Below, piece after piece: positions 1-11,816 of a stretch of 64,000 nucleotides of DNA. Source of the DNA: Panorpa germanica. Taxonomy: Eukaryota > Arthropoda > Insecta > Mecoptera > Panorpidae. A program made the translations under genes and the position numbers. Position 1 is the stretch's first letter. Every line of letters begins with the position of its first letter. Below the pieces are notes generated by a model. The model ran no database searches. It was not told the DNA's origin and saw nothing but the letters and a program-made list of their open reading frames with translations. The stretch covers positions 3,720,001-3,784,000 of the forward strand of contig OY783214.1 of NCBI GenBank assembly GCA_963678705.1. Reading direction: 5' to 3'.

Positions 1-879
1 TTCTCGCAGCGTATTCCGCGGATATTCAGCTCGTTTTTATAATGTACAATGGTGATAGGGACATGAACCGAGGGGTAGAAATGTAAGGGGCGTAGGGGAT
101 AGAGAGAGGTTACGTTGCAATATGCGGAACCAGAAACAGGTCAACCGTGAATTTAAATGCATTTCGTTATAACACAATTGTTACAAAAAACCATTTCATT
201 TACAATTTATATTTCACATTAAAATGTTAAAACTTATGGTAAGACTTTCAGTTTAAATTAAAAAGTAAATGAAATGATGTATAAGTTATGGAATATGATA
301 TGATCATATCTTTAAAAGAATTAAACATATTAAAAGAGAAGAACTTTACAAAAATAAATTAGTTTGTCAACCCCTTGCTTTATAGGCAACAACTCTAACA
401 GATACAAATAACTTCTGAATTTTTGCTGTTATTGATTATGTATTTCGCCCATCCTCTATTGTTGTATCGAAGAGAAAGTCGAATAGAATTCTCATCCCCT
501 CTAAACAAGGGTGCTTGAAGGGTTTGGTGTGTAGGGGTGAGAGTAGGTTTCTGTTTCACATAAGTGCCGCGCAGCCCAAGGGGTGAACGGTAAACTTCAC
601 AGGGGAAACAAATATCAACAAGTTGTCCGCGGTTAGGAAACCGACACCCACTGACAGCCGACAGCCGACAGCCGACAGGTGAGTGTGGAACACTTTAAAA
701 GGGGGGAAAGAGAAAGACAAAGATGAAACGAGATAGAAACTGAGTTACCAGTGTTTTGAACCCTAACCATACTTTTGTAAAGTTAAGAAAAGTTTTAAAT
801 GCTTGCGATATGATAGAAATACTAAAAACTTTTAACATGGCTTTTGATTGCAATAATAATTTGATTTGGGTTTTATGTT
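1..879. other. Non-coding flank, no gene seen
   Basis: No exon, RNA gene or full mobile element is recognisable. It lies on the 3' side of the timeout exons, so it is probably intron or 3' flank of that gene, but I could not find the next timeout exon here. A short tandem repeat of the 7-mer GACAGCC, about 3.7 copies, sits at 653-678. Confidence 0.5.
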
Positions 880-1490
880 CAATGGGCTTGTGTCCTCATT
901 TTTTAGTGGTCGATTTTTCAATTGTTGATTGAAATTGATGTTAATAAATGTGTATTGGTGTGTCTATTTTATTAAATATCTAAATGTTGACGGAGATATA
1001 GCTATTAAAAGTTTGAATTGTAGTTTTAGCGCTAGAAATGGTCGGCCATATTTGTATGACGTAAAATGCATTTTAACGTCAGTTATTTGTTGAGTAGGTC
1101 AGTGCTGTGGTAATGTTTTGTAGTCGTTAATAGTCGAAATAATCAAGTAAAGTCAAAGAATAAGTTTTTATTTTATTTAATCTTTTTATGGCAGACATAA
1201 TATTGAAATTTTATTATTCCTTGAAATAGCTGTAAATAATATTTGATATTTTGATATATAAATACATATAGCAGAGATTTATGAGCTGTAAGGTTGGTAA
1301 CCTTACACAAGGATTGTGATGTCACATGCACTTTGAATGTGTACAACGTTGAATCCCTTTAATAATTAAAGAGACAAAATGACTTTTTTAATTGTTAATA
1401 TCTCCTAACATTTAAGGAGTTCTAGTAACCCTCTTTATCAATATATAGTACACTTTTATAGAAATTAAGACATAGGACACAAGCCCATTG
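880..1490 (+). mobile_element. Miniature inverted-repeat element, family M1, copy 1 (full length)
   Basis: The copy begins CAATGGGCTTGTGTCCT and ends with the exact reverse complement, a perfect 17-bp terminal inverted repeat over a 611-bp element. It encodes nothing. The same sequence recurs at 1600-1742 (partial), 2749-3316, 19252-19897 (inverted) and 59593-59889 (inverted, truncated), which establishes a dispersed family. The terminal CAAT/ATTG is palindromic with the flanks, so the target duplication cannot be read unambiguously and I do not assign a superfamily. Confidence 0.85.
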
Positions 1491-1599
1491 TCGTGACTTA
1501 TGTCAAAAATATTATTTAATATATAGCTCATTACTAGGAATTTTTAATTAAATAATTTAATGTATGTAGCAGATATTGAAGAAGAGAACAGACTTCTGA

Positions 1600-1742
1600 C
1601 AATGAGCTTGTGTACTTATTTTTTAGGGGTCGATTTTTTAATTGTTGATTGAAATAGATGTATTATTTTAATGAATATCTAAATGTTGACGGAGATATAG
1701 CAATTAAAAATTTGAATTGTAGTTTTAGCGCTACAGATGTCG
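1600..1742 (+). mobile_element. M1 element, truncated copy
   Basis: Starts with a mutated terminus (CAATGAGCTTGTGTACTT) and follows the M1 copy at 880 through the segment with GTTGACGGAGATATAGC and TTTTAGCGCTA, then loses similarity. The right-hand three quarters are missing. Confidence 0.75.
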
Positions 1743-1938
1743 GTTTTTGAGATCCTGATATTTTCAGTGCACATACTTCTAGACTTTAAGATATTGTTCA
1801 CATCCCAAATTATAATATGGTATCCTATGAAATAATGGGCAATTGTACGGGTAGTTCTTTAACGGAGAAATCTCCTAATTGAAGTATGTCAGATTTGAGC
1901 AGGGGACCCTACCTGCACAGGACAATAACACTATTGGC

Positions 1939-2168
1939 CCAGTCATTTAAGCTTAAATTAGGTAAGAATCTCGGAATTCGAGATACCCAGCTGTAAGTCT
2001 GTAAATACTTGTATATTGACACCCTAAAGTTGTCTCAAAACCTACATATGGTTTATACACCCTACCATATGTAGGTTTTGAGACAACTTTAGGGTGTCAA
2101 TATACAAGTATTTACAGACTTACAGCTGGGTATCTCGAATTCCGAGGTGAACTTACTATAATGACTGG
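1939..2168. repeat. Foldback element with 83-bp perfect hairpin
   Basis: Bases 1970-2052 and 2064-2146 are exact reverse complements, 83 bp without a mismatch, separated by an 11-base loop (2053-2063). Outside them CCCAGTCATT (1939-1948) and AATGACTGGG (2159-2168) form a second pair, after a short unpaired stretch. The structure is that of a foldback miniature element whose arms make up almost the whole element. It has no coding capacity. It lies on the 3' side of the timeout exons, so it would be transcribed if the gene continues leftward. The perfect arms suggest recent origin or gene conversion between the arms. Confidence 0.85.
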
Positions 2169-2326
2169 GCTATATCCAAACACTATCCAAGTGTTCAAGT
2201 CCTTTCAAACACAAAAACAATATTTCGTTCAGGCATTTATTCGACAACGTACAACGTAATACTATATAGTACCTTTATTTATATAAGAAAGTGTTTTGAT
2301 AGGTTTGTTTTGTAAAATGTTTTTAC

Positions 2327-4688
2327 CTTGTTCGTTTTCTGGAAGTGATTGATTCTCCTCGAAGAGCCTACGCAATTCGTCCTCCTCCTCCTCGCTCCAT
2401 GCCCCCCGTACACGCCTGGAACAACATTTAATAAATGAACATAAACATGGCGAGTGCGATATTAAATTCAAAACTTTCCATGATTCCATGAAAACATAAA
2501 AGTGGCAACATTATTGATATTGCATAAATAACTTTACAAATACACCGACATGAGCCAACAGAAAACTGGCGAAGTAATTACTTTACTGTGATAGCTATAC
2601 ACCCGAAATATGTCTATAAGAACGTTTGTAACGTTTTCTGTACTGAATTAATTTGATAAAATTAATAGAAGCGTTAATCTAAACATTTTAAAATCAAAAT
2701 AATGGTTCTGATATTAGATATTTTATATCACAACCAAGATAAATAGTAAAATGGGCTTGTGTCCTCATTTTTTAGTTGTCGATTTTTCAATTGTTGATTG
2801 AAATTGATGTTATTAAATGTGTATTGGCATGTCTAGAAATGGTCGGCCATTTGTATGACGCGAAATGTATTTTAAAGTCAGTTATTTGTTGATTAGGTCA
2901 GTGCTGTGTTAATGTTCTGTAGCTGTTGGTAGTCGAAATAATCAAGTCAAGTCAAAGAATAATAAGTTTTTATTTTATTTAACCCTGCTAAGGCAGACAT
3001 AATATTGAAATTTTATTGTTCCTTGAAATAGCTGTAAATAGTATTTGATATTTTGATATATAAATACATATAGCAGAGATTTATGAGCTGTAAGGTTAGC
3101 AGCGGTTGTGATGTCACATGCATTTGGAATGTGTACAACGTTGAATCCCTTTAATAATTAAAGAGACAAAATGACTTTTTTAATTGTTAATATCTCCTAA
3201 CATATAAAGAGTTATTATTATTAAAAAATAATTGAATATTTGAGGTTCTAGTAACCCACTTTATCAATATATAGTACTCTTTTATAGAAATTAAGACATA
3301 GGACACAAGTCCATTTAAAATCAACTTACTTTTGCGGATCGTTTTCATAATTGGTCTCTAGGTTACAGGCATCCCTAGAAGTTTTCCAAAACAAAAGTTC
3401 TGCGAACGTTTTCGGATTCATCTCTGCAACTTTAGTAAACTGACGGACGATGTATACAGCGAGCTTCCGTAGTTCCTATTATAAATTTACGTGTTTACTT
3501 CTTCCACGGCATGTGTGGTTCGTAGGAATCGTAATCTAATAAATTCATGATAACTCACCTCATGTCTAATTTCTCTTGGGGCAATTAAAACACTCTGAAA
3601 TATTCTGAACAATGCTGCCTGAAAAAGCATTCCTGGAACTTTGCAGCTCCAGGCCACTCTATGAAGAAGAGTTACAGCGGCGGTGACGGTCTTAGGAGAC
3701 AGGTGCTTCCAGTCGGCCAGCAGCAAGGTGCAGGCTCGCACTATTTTCGGATTTGCGAATCTGTTTTTTTTAATAAAATGAGAAATATTATTAAACTTAA
3801 AGCTCCGTCGTCCACTCAAAACAGTTTTTGCTGAAGAGGATATTTTCATTTGAAATTTTTGTGACGTCATTTTAGGCTCTTTTGAAAATGAATATAAGAA
3901 AATGTAAAAATTTGTTTCCAAACTTTTGGTAAATTGGTATAATGTTGTTTCGTAAATAAATATTTTATTTCGTTGGTAAATAAAAATTGTAATCCGGCAA
4001 ATACGAAATATCATTTATCCATTCTTTAAATAAAGCAATATTGAATATTGTTCTGAAACCGAGTAGATGACAGAACCTTAAGAAACAACAATTCAAGGAT
4101 TACTTGAGAAACTGTTTCTTTAAATGCGCTATTCAGATTTTCCCGATATTCATGGTTCAAAGGTCACGTTCAAAGTTTTCTTAAACTTTAACCTCTTAAC
4201 CTATAAGTAAAATAAATAAAAAAAACTCACCGCATTTCAAAATCCTCGAATTTAAAGTTTGCTTCAGTTATCATTTGAGATTCTATAACAAAAAAAAGTT
4301 ACAAAACATGAGACTACAAAACAAGAATAATTAAAATATTTAAGTTTTTCTTTTTAAATTGATTTTAGAATCTGTATAAAAACAATAACGTTGAGATACA
4401 ATTATTTAAATATTTCCAAAAATTTCTAAAAAGATTTTATGTGAAATTAATATCTTAATTAATTTTCCTAAGTTGGTTGCTTCACATTCAACAAAAAAAT
4501 TCTATTTTTAAACAAAACATGCATATTCTAATTTTACTATTTTATGATCCTTAAGAATGTAGCTTTTAATATTTTTTTAAGTACATCATTATTTTTACCT
4601 TCTTCTTCATTTTCTTCGGAGTCAGCGCTGTCGTCACCACTCTCTGCAGGAGCACCGGATTCACCACCGTTCTCATCTTCATCAATGT
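2327..4688 (-). CDS. timeout: Timeout (Timeless-2), five internal exons, partial
   Basis: Five minus-strand exons join in one frame to 579 nt (193 codons): 4688-4599, 4282-4231, 3760-3559, 3475-3330 and 2415-2327. All introns are GT-AG and the phases (1, 1, 0, 2) match across every junction. The first exon is an acidic tract (IDEDENGGES then EENEEE). Next comes a segment ending FKFEDFEMR, then RFANPKIVRACTLLL, LLHRVAW, LFQAALFRIFQ, then FAELLFWKTSRDACNLE, then the SANT-like AWSEEEEDELRRLFEEN. This order and these motifs are the C-terminal half of the Timeless family. Family members act at replication forks with Tipin in checkpoint and cohesion, and some have a clock role. I prefer timeout over clock-type timeless because the FAELLFWK and WSEEEE blocks are so well kept, but the two are paralogues. 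The N-terminal exons and the exons after 2327 were not found. The 914-bp intron 3329-2416 holds an M1 element. Confidence 0.88.
2749..3316 (+). mobile_element. M1 element inside a timeout intron
   Basis: Full-length copy with terminal repeats AAATGGGCTTGTGTCC and GGACACAAGTCCATTT, in the same orientation as the copy at 880. It occupies 568 of the 914 bases of the intron 3329-2416, ending 13 bp from the splice donor at 3329-3328. Without it the intron would be about 350 bp, close to its neighbours (316 and 470 bp). It is antisense to timeout transcription. Confidence 0.85.
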
Positions 4689-6562
4689 CTGTAAAAGAAG
4701 AACACTTATTCAGTCGAATACTTATAAAACATGAAGTGTAAAAATAATGTTGTGCAAGGATTTAGAAACACTGGATTAATAATTCGCCATCAAGTATTTT
4801 ATTTTTAACTGTTGTAAATATATTTAAACGAAAATTGTAGCTGGTTGTTATGAAATGAATTATTGAATGAAGATTAATATTTTAAAGATTTATATTTAGA
4901 AGGCTACTCAATTAAAATATAATAGAAAAGTTGTAAAAAAATAACGGAGAAAATAATGAGAGCAAAAATCTATTTTAATTGTTTATATCTCCTAAAGTAT
5001 AGCGCGTTATTAAAACATAATTTGACATTTGAGGTTATGGTAGCGAACTGTCAAGCACATTGTCATTAGCGAACCATTCCACTATCCGTTTATGTTATAC
5101 AGCAAAGGTCACTCAGTCACCGGTTCTCTTTGTTATTAACATATATCACTAGATCATAGATCAACCTGTTTATATATTTGCTGCTTTTGAATTATTCGAT
5201 GGAATGGGAGAAAGGGGTTGGAGTCTTTGATAATTCAATAGAGTAGAGGAGGTGGTGAGCTGAGGTGAGAGGGGATGCTGTTCTGCTTTGCGATTATCAT
5301 TAGTTCGGAGTACGATTAATGGCTATACAAGTGTGCCACTAACAACAACTACAACAATAGTTTCACCACCTTCCCCCACTCCACCAAACTTCCTCATTCT
5401 ATTCACAAGGAGCTGCGCTAGTGAACATGAAACTAGTCCAGATACAATTGATTTGCGTGGAAGCTGAAAACAGACCCCCAGATTACGCCACTGCCATAAC
5501 CTCGAAAATTTCAATGACTAAACTCGTAATACTTAATGTGAATAAAATATTAATGATTATAATTAAAGCAGCAGTTTAAGAGTGCCGAGGAAGTTTGCTG
5601 GTGCACATATTACCGAACGTAATCTCTTTTTCATAGTACAAGCACTTTATCAAAGTTTCACTAATATTATTAAACTAAATTCGTAAAATTTTCGTTATTT
5701 CTCATACAGCGAACATTTCTTCAAGGATTTTAATAACGAGCAAAGAGTAAAATAAAAAGAATTAAAAGAAAAGCTGGTCTTAGTGTTCGCAGTACTGAGT
5801 ACCCAGTATCAGAGCCCAGAGCCCAGTGCCCAGTGCCCAGGAGACATCGCATCGGTGTTCTGCAGGCGTTCTTCAGTTAAAGTATTTAATAACGTTACAA
5901 ACTATTAAAACTTTTTATTTCTTAAAACGTTGGAAGGTTCTTAATCCGCTTCCTGAAATCCCCACAGCACCCTCCACGGACCACAACGTCCAACTATTCC
6001 GACGGCAATGTAATGTTCAGAGGCAGTGCAGCCGTGTTATTAAACGCCTCGAACCTCGTACTCGTTTTCTGTTCAATTAAATATAATGGAAAACTCGACG
6101 GTTGAACATGTTTTAAGCCGGTCTTAAATGTATTATTATTGCAAAACATAATGGGAATTGGGACAAAATGGCAGAACGGCAGACTGGCCATAACAGAAGG
6201 TGACCGGTATAGAATTTCCCGGGTACATTAGTAGTTTGAAAATAATTAAGTATTAGGCGTCTCTTTTCTTTATTATGTGTGAAAATTGCTTTTTATTAAA
6301 ACCGAATATGTAAGATTGATTATAGTCCTCAACGTGGCCGATGCGACTGAGTGGTTGACTATAATATTCGTAAGCCTTAAGACTAGGTTTGATTGCGTGT
6401 GAGACTGTAAAACAGAATCGCCTACATTATTTAAAAGAGCTACCAGTTCACATCGGAACACTGGCGCTAATAATATTGTACGTATCTAGTACTTAGATGG
6501 GTGATTGAAAGGGAACGAGATAAATAGCATTCTTACCTAAAACTAATGTTTGTAAGGTATTA
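4689..6562. other. Non-coding, diverged M1 fragment, no gene seen
   Basis: This lies upstream of the first recognisable timeout exon and is probably intron. Bases about 4965-5048 resemble the right end of M1 (ATATCTCCTAA block and TTTGAGGTT block) but are strongly diverged. A short tandem of GCCCAGT-like heptamers lies near 5813-5840. No exon with family similarity was found on either strand. Confidence 0.45.
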
Positions 6563-7478
6563 GGGGGCGTCCATAAATTACGTGAGGTGTTTTTTTAAAT
6601 TTTCTGCCCCTCCCTCCCCCCCTGGTGAGATGTCGTGAGATTTTATTCAACCCCCTCCCCCATCCCCCAATCTCACGTGAGATTTTTCAAAATGTGGGTT
6701 TCTTACGTAAACGCGTTGGATTGTTATTGTAAAAAGAAAAAAAAATTTGCTTCGTGGTTTTATTTACGACTAGTTAAGACCAGTAATCAATATTGCTGAG
6801 AGTTTAATTATAAGTGTAAGAAAAATTTAACAATAGAATACTTAAATCGTCATTACTGGTGGGCACATCATCTGGTGGGCGTGAATTTAAATTTAGTTCT
6901 ATCGTATTGGTATCGGCATCCGTGTCCATGATTCACTGAAATACAAACATAAACTGCATGCAGAACATACCCATGTCGCCGATAGATTTCATTTGACTCG
7001 TATTGCACCGTAACAACAAGCGATCTTAGGTATCCCCTCCAGTCTGAGGCGGCTTTTTGCATTTACAAAGGTTCGGATAGGGTATCGTTGTAGTAGTGGT
7101 AACGCTTGGATAAAATTCGCCTTTATTCGGTTCTACTGTGCGAGGTAGTGCCGCCCGTATTCGGACGGCTTTGTAGGGTGCAGTCTGAGAGCTCCAGAGC
7201 GATCTCATTACATTTACATGGTTCGGATAGGTAAAGCGTAGTAGCCCGTATACGTCCGGCAGAAATTCGCTTAAATACGGTCCCATACTGAGACAGGCCT
7301 TAAGCATGTACAATCTAGATTAAATGGACCAAAATAGTATAATTTTTTTTTGTTTCAATCAGAAAAGAAATTGCGTGATATTTGCCGAGACCCCCCCTCT
7401 CTCCAACGGAAGATTAGATGAGATTTGACTCGACCCCCTCCCCCCCTTAAACATCTCACGTAATTTATGGACGCCCCC
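6563..7478. mobile_element. TIR DNA element with TTA duplication (PIF/Harbinger-like, non-autonomous)
   Basis: The left end reads GGGGGCGTCCATAAATTACG and continues TGAG; the right end is the exact reverse complement for 24 bp, then one mismatch and five more matches. TTA flanks both ends (6560-6562 and 7479-7481), a 3-bp target duplication. TTA duplication together with G-rich termini fits PIF/Harbinger; this is inference from the ends alone. Just inside each end are C-rich stretches and TGAGATTT-type motifs in inverted orientation. No transposase is encoded. A second, distinct repeat (7045-7305) sits inside it. Confidence 0.85.
7045..7305. repeat. Repeat M5 nested in the TIR element
   Basis: Contains GGTTCGGATAGGTAAAGCG, TTAAATACG and ACAGGCCTTA blocks that recur at 45655-45805, where they form a compact inverted-repeat element. 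The segment itself has inverted GTTCGGATAGG/GGTTCGGATAGG-containing halves. It interrupts the surrounding 916-bp element, so it inserted later or was captured. Exact boundaries are unclear. Confidence 0.55.
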
Positions 7479-7481
7479 TTA

Positions 7482-8788
7482 CAAGATGTCACAGAGAGAT
7501 GTGGACTACATAAGCAAGGATAATAATGATCGTGGTGTTTAACCTGAACCACTTTTTAGAAGGAGGAAGTGAAGAGAGTGTACAGAACTGTAGCACATTA
7601 AGACTAGGTGAGCTGCAAAGAACTATTACTAAGAGAGAGTTAGGAACTATAAAGTGAAAGGCAGTAGAGAAAAGCAAAAAATTAGAAGAAGGAAGCTAAA
7701 AGATGTTGAAGAATACTAGATGAACGAGCAATAACAATGTGGAGAAGAATATGAGAAAGAAGAAAAAGAAACAACGACTTTAGGGATGAATTGGGGAAAG
7801 AATAACAAAAGAAAGAAGACAGCACGTGTCAAGAAGGGACTTGTTCAGTTTAGGCGCAGATAATACTTTCTTTGTTCAGTTTTCATGGAAGACTAAAATG
7901 TAGTTATTACGAAATGAAGTAACAATAGGAACGAATAATGATAAATTTCTTTAGTTTTACTTCAAATAAAAATTCTCTTTTCTTTATAGATTAATTTCTA
8001 TAACTCTCTCATTCAAATTCGTTTAAAATAAAGTGCTAATTTCCTATAATGCTAGTTATTCACCTTTAAAAACATTAAGATCTATAAGAACATGTACAGA
8101 CATTAGGAAACCATTCGTCACGCTGGAATTTCAGCTGGTAATTACTCTGACATGTTACAACCACTACACACCCTTATGCGGCACCACGACAACCACCACT
8201 GATGCAGACTGCGAGCGTTTGTAAAGCGTTAAATCATCCCACTGATCTGGGTAAATAACAGAAATTGACAATATCTTTGTGACGTTTGTGATTTACATAC
8301 GAGTGTAACATCAACGTATTGTCAGCATTAATTATCGCGAGACGCATCCCCTTATCTGTACGGTTATATACAGCTCTACGGCAGTGTGATAACACAGTAG
8401 ATAACGGATAACGGTTACACGAACGTTGGAGCGTTAATGACAACTAAAACACTCGCACTGATATCTCTGTGTTTGCGTCTGGTTCAGTTATAGGGTAATT
8501 ATTTAAATGGTGTCGAAACTTGAGATAGCACTCATGCACAAAGTCATGTAGGAAAACAATTTCACGCGTAATTTACGAGCCATTTAGTTTTAATGTAGTT
8601 TCACTTGGAATTACACACGAGTATTATATGGAGTGGTGCAAAATTGCTTTTAGTTGGTTGTAAAGATGTGCCTAATATGAACTGCTAGGACGATGAAAGG
8701 AAGGTGTGTCATCACTTCTGTGTAAGGATACACAACTGTCTTAAGACAGATTTAGTTTAAACGCACAATGCATCCGAGTCTCTCTTTA
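7482..8788. other. Non-coding, purine-rich tract, no gene seen
   Basis: Bases about 7560-7850 are A/G-rich on the plus strand and, in broken frames, give short stretches such as LDERAITMWRR that vaguely recall the 3' coding end of the retrotransposon relics at 11.8 and 31.9 kb. The similarity is too weak to call. Nothing else is recognised. Confidence 0.35.
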
Positions 8789-9210
8789 GAGCTGGAACAC
8801 ACTGCGATGTTTAATCGCGTGGTTTTATTTCTGTATACCCAGCACGCACTGCGATTAAAATCGCGCGGTCGGTGTGTTTTTAATATGTTTATAGAGTGAG
8901 ATAGATCCCAGAGCCGGCAGACATCACCTATTTTCTGATGAACAAAACGTGTAAGACTGAGTAGTGTTAGTATGTACAATGATCGTATGCTAATTTAACC
9001 ATGCAGCCATTTTCCAGGTATCAGGTAATCAAGGTTTATGTCTCACTCACTCTCATGCGCATGGATAATGCCCTCTCGCTCCTACTCATAGCGGAATTAA
9101 AATTGGGTCTAGGGGATGTCTGGCCACTTGAATCGGTCTATCCTCTTGTAAAACGGTTTAAAACATGTGTTTTAAATCGCCGCGACTTTAATCGTAGTGT
9201 GTTCGGGGTC
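8789..9210. mobile_element. TIR element M4, copy 1
   Basis: Ends are GAGCTGGAACACACTGCGAT and, read inward from the right, GACCCCGAACACACTACGAT, an imperfect inverted repeat. TTA lies directly outside both ends (8786-8788 and 9211-9213), consistent with a 3-bp duplication. The interior from about 8895 to 9165 recurs inverted at 62350-62617, including GATCGTATGC and CCTACTCATAGCGGAATT blocks. No protein is encoded. Confidence 0.75.
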
Positions 9211-9213
9211 TTA

Positions 9214-10645
9214 AACATTTAATTAATATCTATAAATGAGTAATCGGTCTGCACAGGTTTCAATTATTTCATTGAGCGTTTGACAGTGATGTATCTTTAG
9301 TATTTTCGTTCGACATAGTTCTGGTCCCGAACATGCTAGATTAGAAAGATTATATTATATCACACAATAATTATACATTTTCCCGTACAAACAATGAAAT
9401 TTTGGGAACCACTTTCTTAAAGATTAAAATATTTTTATTTTTGTTTCATTTTAAATTTAATTAAGTTGGAATTTGAATCCAATAAGTTGCTAGGCAGCTA
9501 CTGAGGCTCCACTCTCCTCTTTGTGTCTGGATCTGGTACTAACTTATCTATTCTTTTGTAGAGTATATAGGGGTAATAAATCTCTAGAGTACAGTTAATG
9601 TTATTAAATAAATTTTTGAGTTTTAATATTCTAAACGAAAATATTATTGAATGGGGGGTTTGAACTCCAACTCCATGGTGGCATGGAATTGATTTAGAAA
9701 AAGATCTTAAATAACAACGTTTCGTTTGTTCCCATTCTTACAACAGTGACAATCCAGCACCGCGACCAATATTTACCATAACATTTAATCTACTGTAGAG
9801 GGTATTGCCAATCTCCTATTCCCTAGCCAGTTCCCTATGATATTTATTGGTGATGGTATTGATTGTTTTGGAGCTGTATTAGGACTGGTTTTAAACACCA
9901 ACATACCGTTCAAACCTTGGGATAATGAAGCACAACAAAGAAATGTAAGTCTAAATAATTATAAACGATAGATAAAGGAATGAATAATTATTTAAAACAA
10001 TACATTTCGGTTGAAGTGCAACTAAAAAATATATTATGTATGTTAAGCATCATTCCCATTCACTGTTTAGATATTTAATTTATGTTGAGGCTGAATTGAG
10101 GCAAAAATATTTGAGGCTGAAATTTTTGCCGTCTACAAATCGATCTACTAGATATATGTTGGCGTCCCTTAGGTTCGCTTAATTCACAAGAATTAACATA
10201 TATGCAGCAGAACGATCCATAATTTCATTTACAAATATTCACAAGCAACTTCCAAAACTTGTTCAAATTAATAATTCACTTGAAATTTAATAATTAATTA
10301 GTTGAAAATTATTTACAAGACAAGGTGATGTTGTTTGACAGTGAACTTTGTGGTAAGTTGTCAAAGTGGAAGCACAAGGCAAGGCAAGGCAAGCATCAAC
10401 TTAAGAAACATCAGACATGACGCGTGAGACATGATACGACATTGCAACATCAGAAGTGGGACGTGGGGAGGTAGTCACGGCTTAGAAAGATTAACGCGTT
10501 AGCGGTAACAGGCCATTTCTTAGGGATGAATGCAGCTGTAGATTATGAATTCGTATGTACAAAGCTACATGAAAAACATGGTTAATATACGGACAATAAG
10601 TACAGCTGCAGTATCGTGAAAATCTGTATTTCTGAGAGTGACTAA
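9214..10645. other. Non-coding, no gene seen
   Basis: No exon recognised. A short piece near 10050-10080 (CATTCCCATTCACTG) matches the terminus of repeat M6 that starts at 10646. A five-base tandem, CAAGG, repeats near 10376-10392. Confidence 0.4.
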
Positions 10646-10960
10646 AGCCTCATTCCCACTCACTGTTTTCATATTTAATGTAAGTTCTTATTTAATATTT
10701 TAATCCACATTTCAGGTATTCGAAATAGGCATTTCTTGTCACGTTCGTGTTTTGATTTGAGTTTAGTTAATTTAGTTGGTGCACATGCGTCGTTAGTAAT
10801 ATAAATTTTAATAGTTGGACAACACTAAATGAGGAATAATTAAAATTGCTGTTGTTAATAATAATAAGAAATAGAAATTAATTTTATTTCTTCATTTTTG
10901 ACAAAGTGACATTGAACTTCTTTTAAAAATAACTGTCTTTTCAATTAGACCGTGACAATA
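10646..10960 (+). repeat. Dispersed repeat M6, copy 1
   Basis: Begins AAAGCCTCATTCCCACTCAC and continues with TTTAATATTTTAATC, AATAGGCATTTCTTGTCAC and GCACATGCGT blocks. The same order of blocks recurs at about 37185-37440, and the terminal 45 bases recur inverted at 43795-43845. The right-hand boundary is not defined, so the element type is unknown. Confidence 0.6.
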
Positions 10961-11816
10961 TATGAGCAAGTGTAAGTCTGTCTTAAGGTAAAATTGTTAG
11001 CGCTGTTTGTTTCATGTGTTTATATGATATTTTGTCTCTACCTTTCTGTGACAAGAACAAAATTGTCTAAGAACACCAGTTGTCCAGTGTGAGGACGCCT
11101 TTAGATCAAGCGAGATAATTTAGATCAAGTTGTGCAAATCGAATAGCACTAATAGCATTTATTCCAAAAATCAAGTAAAAACAAATAAATCACAGAAAAA
11201 TCCAAAAAATCACATGAATCAAAACAACTTGGTAAAGTTGACTGCCATAGATTTATTACGAGAGCTCGGGGGGGAGATGGTCGGGGAGGCGAGGTCGGGG
11301 TCAGCTTTTTTATACTCATACATAGTAAATCGTATACATAAAAGATCTGATAACATCCCCAAACATTGTATACTGATCTATATCCCCAAAAATGTCACCC
11401 CCAAAAACCGGGACCTTTATTGAAATTTATAAGTAGGTATTATGTTATCTTCCCTGTTAAACAAACTGCGAGACGCACTAGTGATGTTGGAGGGAGGGCG
11501 GGGATTGTTTAGTGATAGTATACCCGTTATAACATAAATTCCATTTACAAATTTTCATCAAAATTCCTTGCATTTTCAATAACTTACATCCACTTGTTTT
11601 TTGTTGCAAAATGAAAATGAATGCCGCTACTGTTTTTGTCTATGTTTGGGATTTTATTTTATTGGAAATTTTAATATTGATTCGCTTCGAAGCGTTATAA
11701 TATATTGATGCTAAAAAATGCAGCAGAACACGTTCTTAGATCTTGAGAAGTAACAATATAGTGAACAAAAACAATCATAAGTAATATGGAAAGCGGGAAG
11801 GAGGGCAATTAAATTC
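10961..11816. other. Non-coding, no gene seen
   Basis: Only short chance open frames. A small G-rich patch lies at 11265-11300. Nothing is recognised. Confidence 0.4.
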
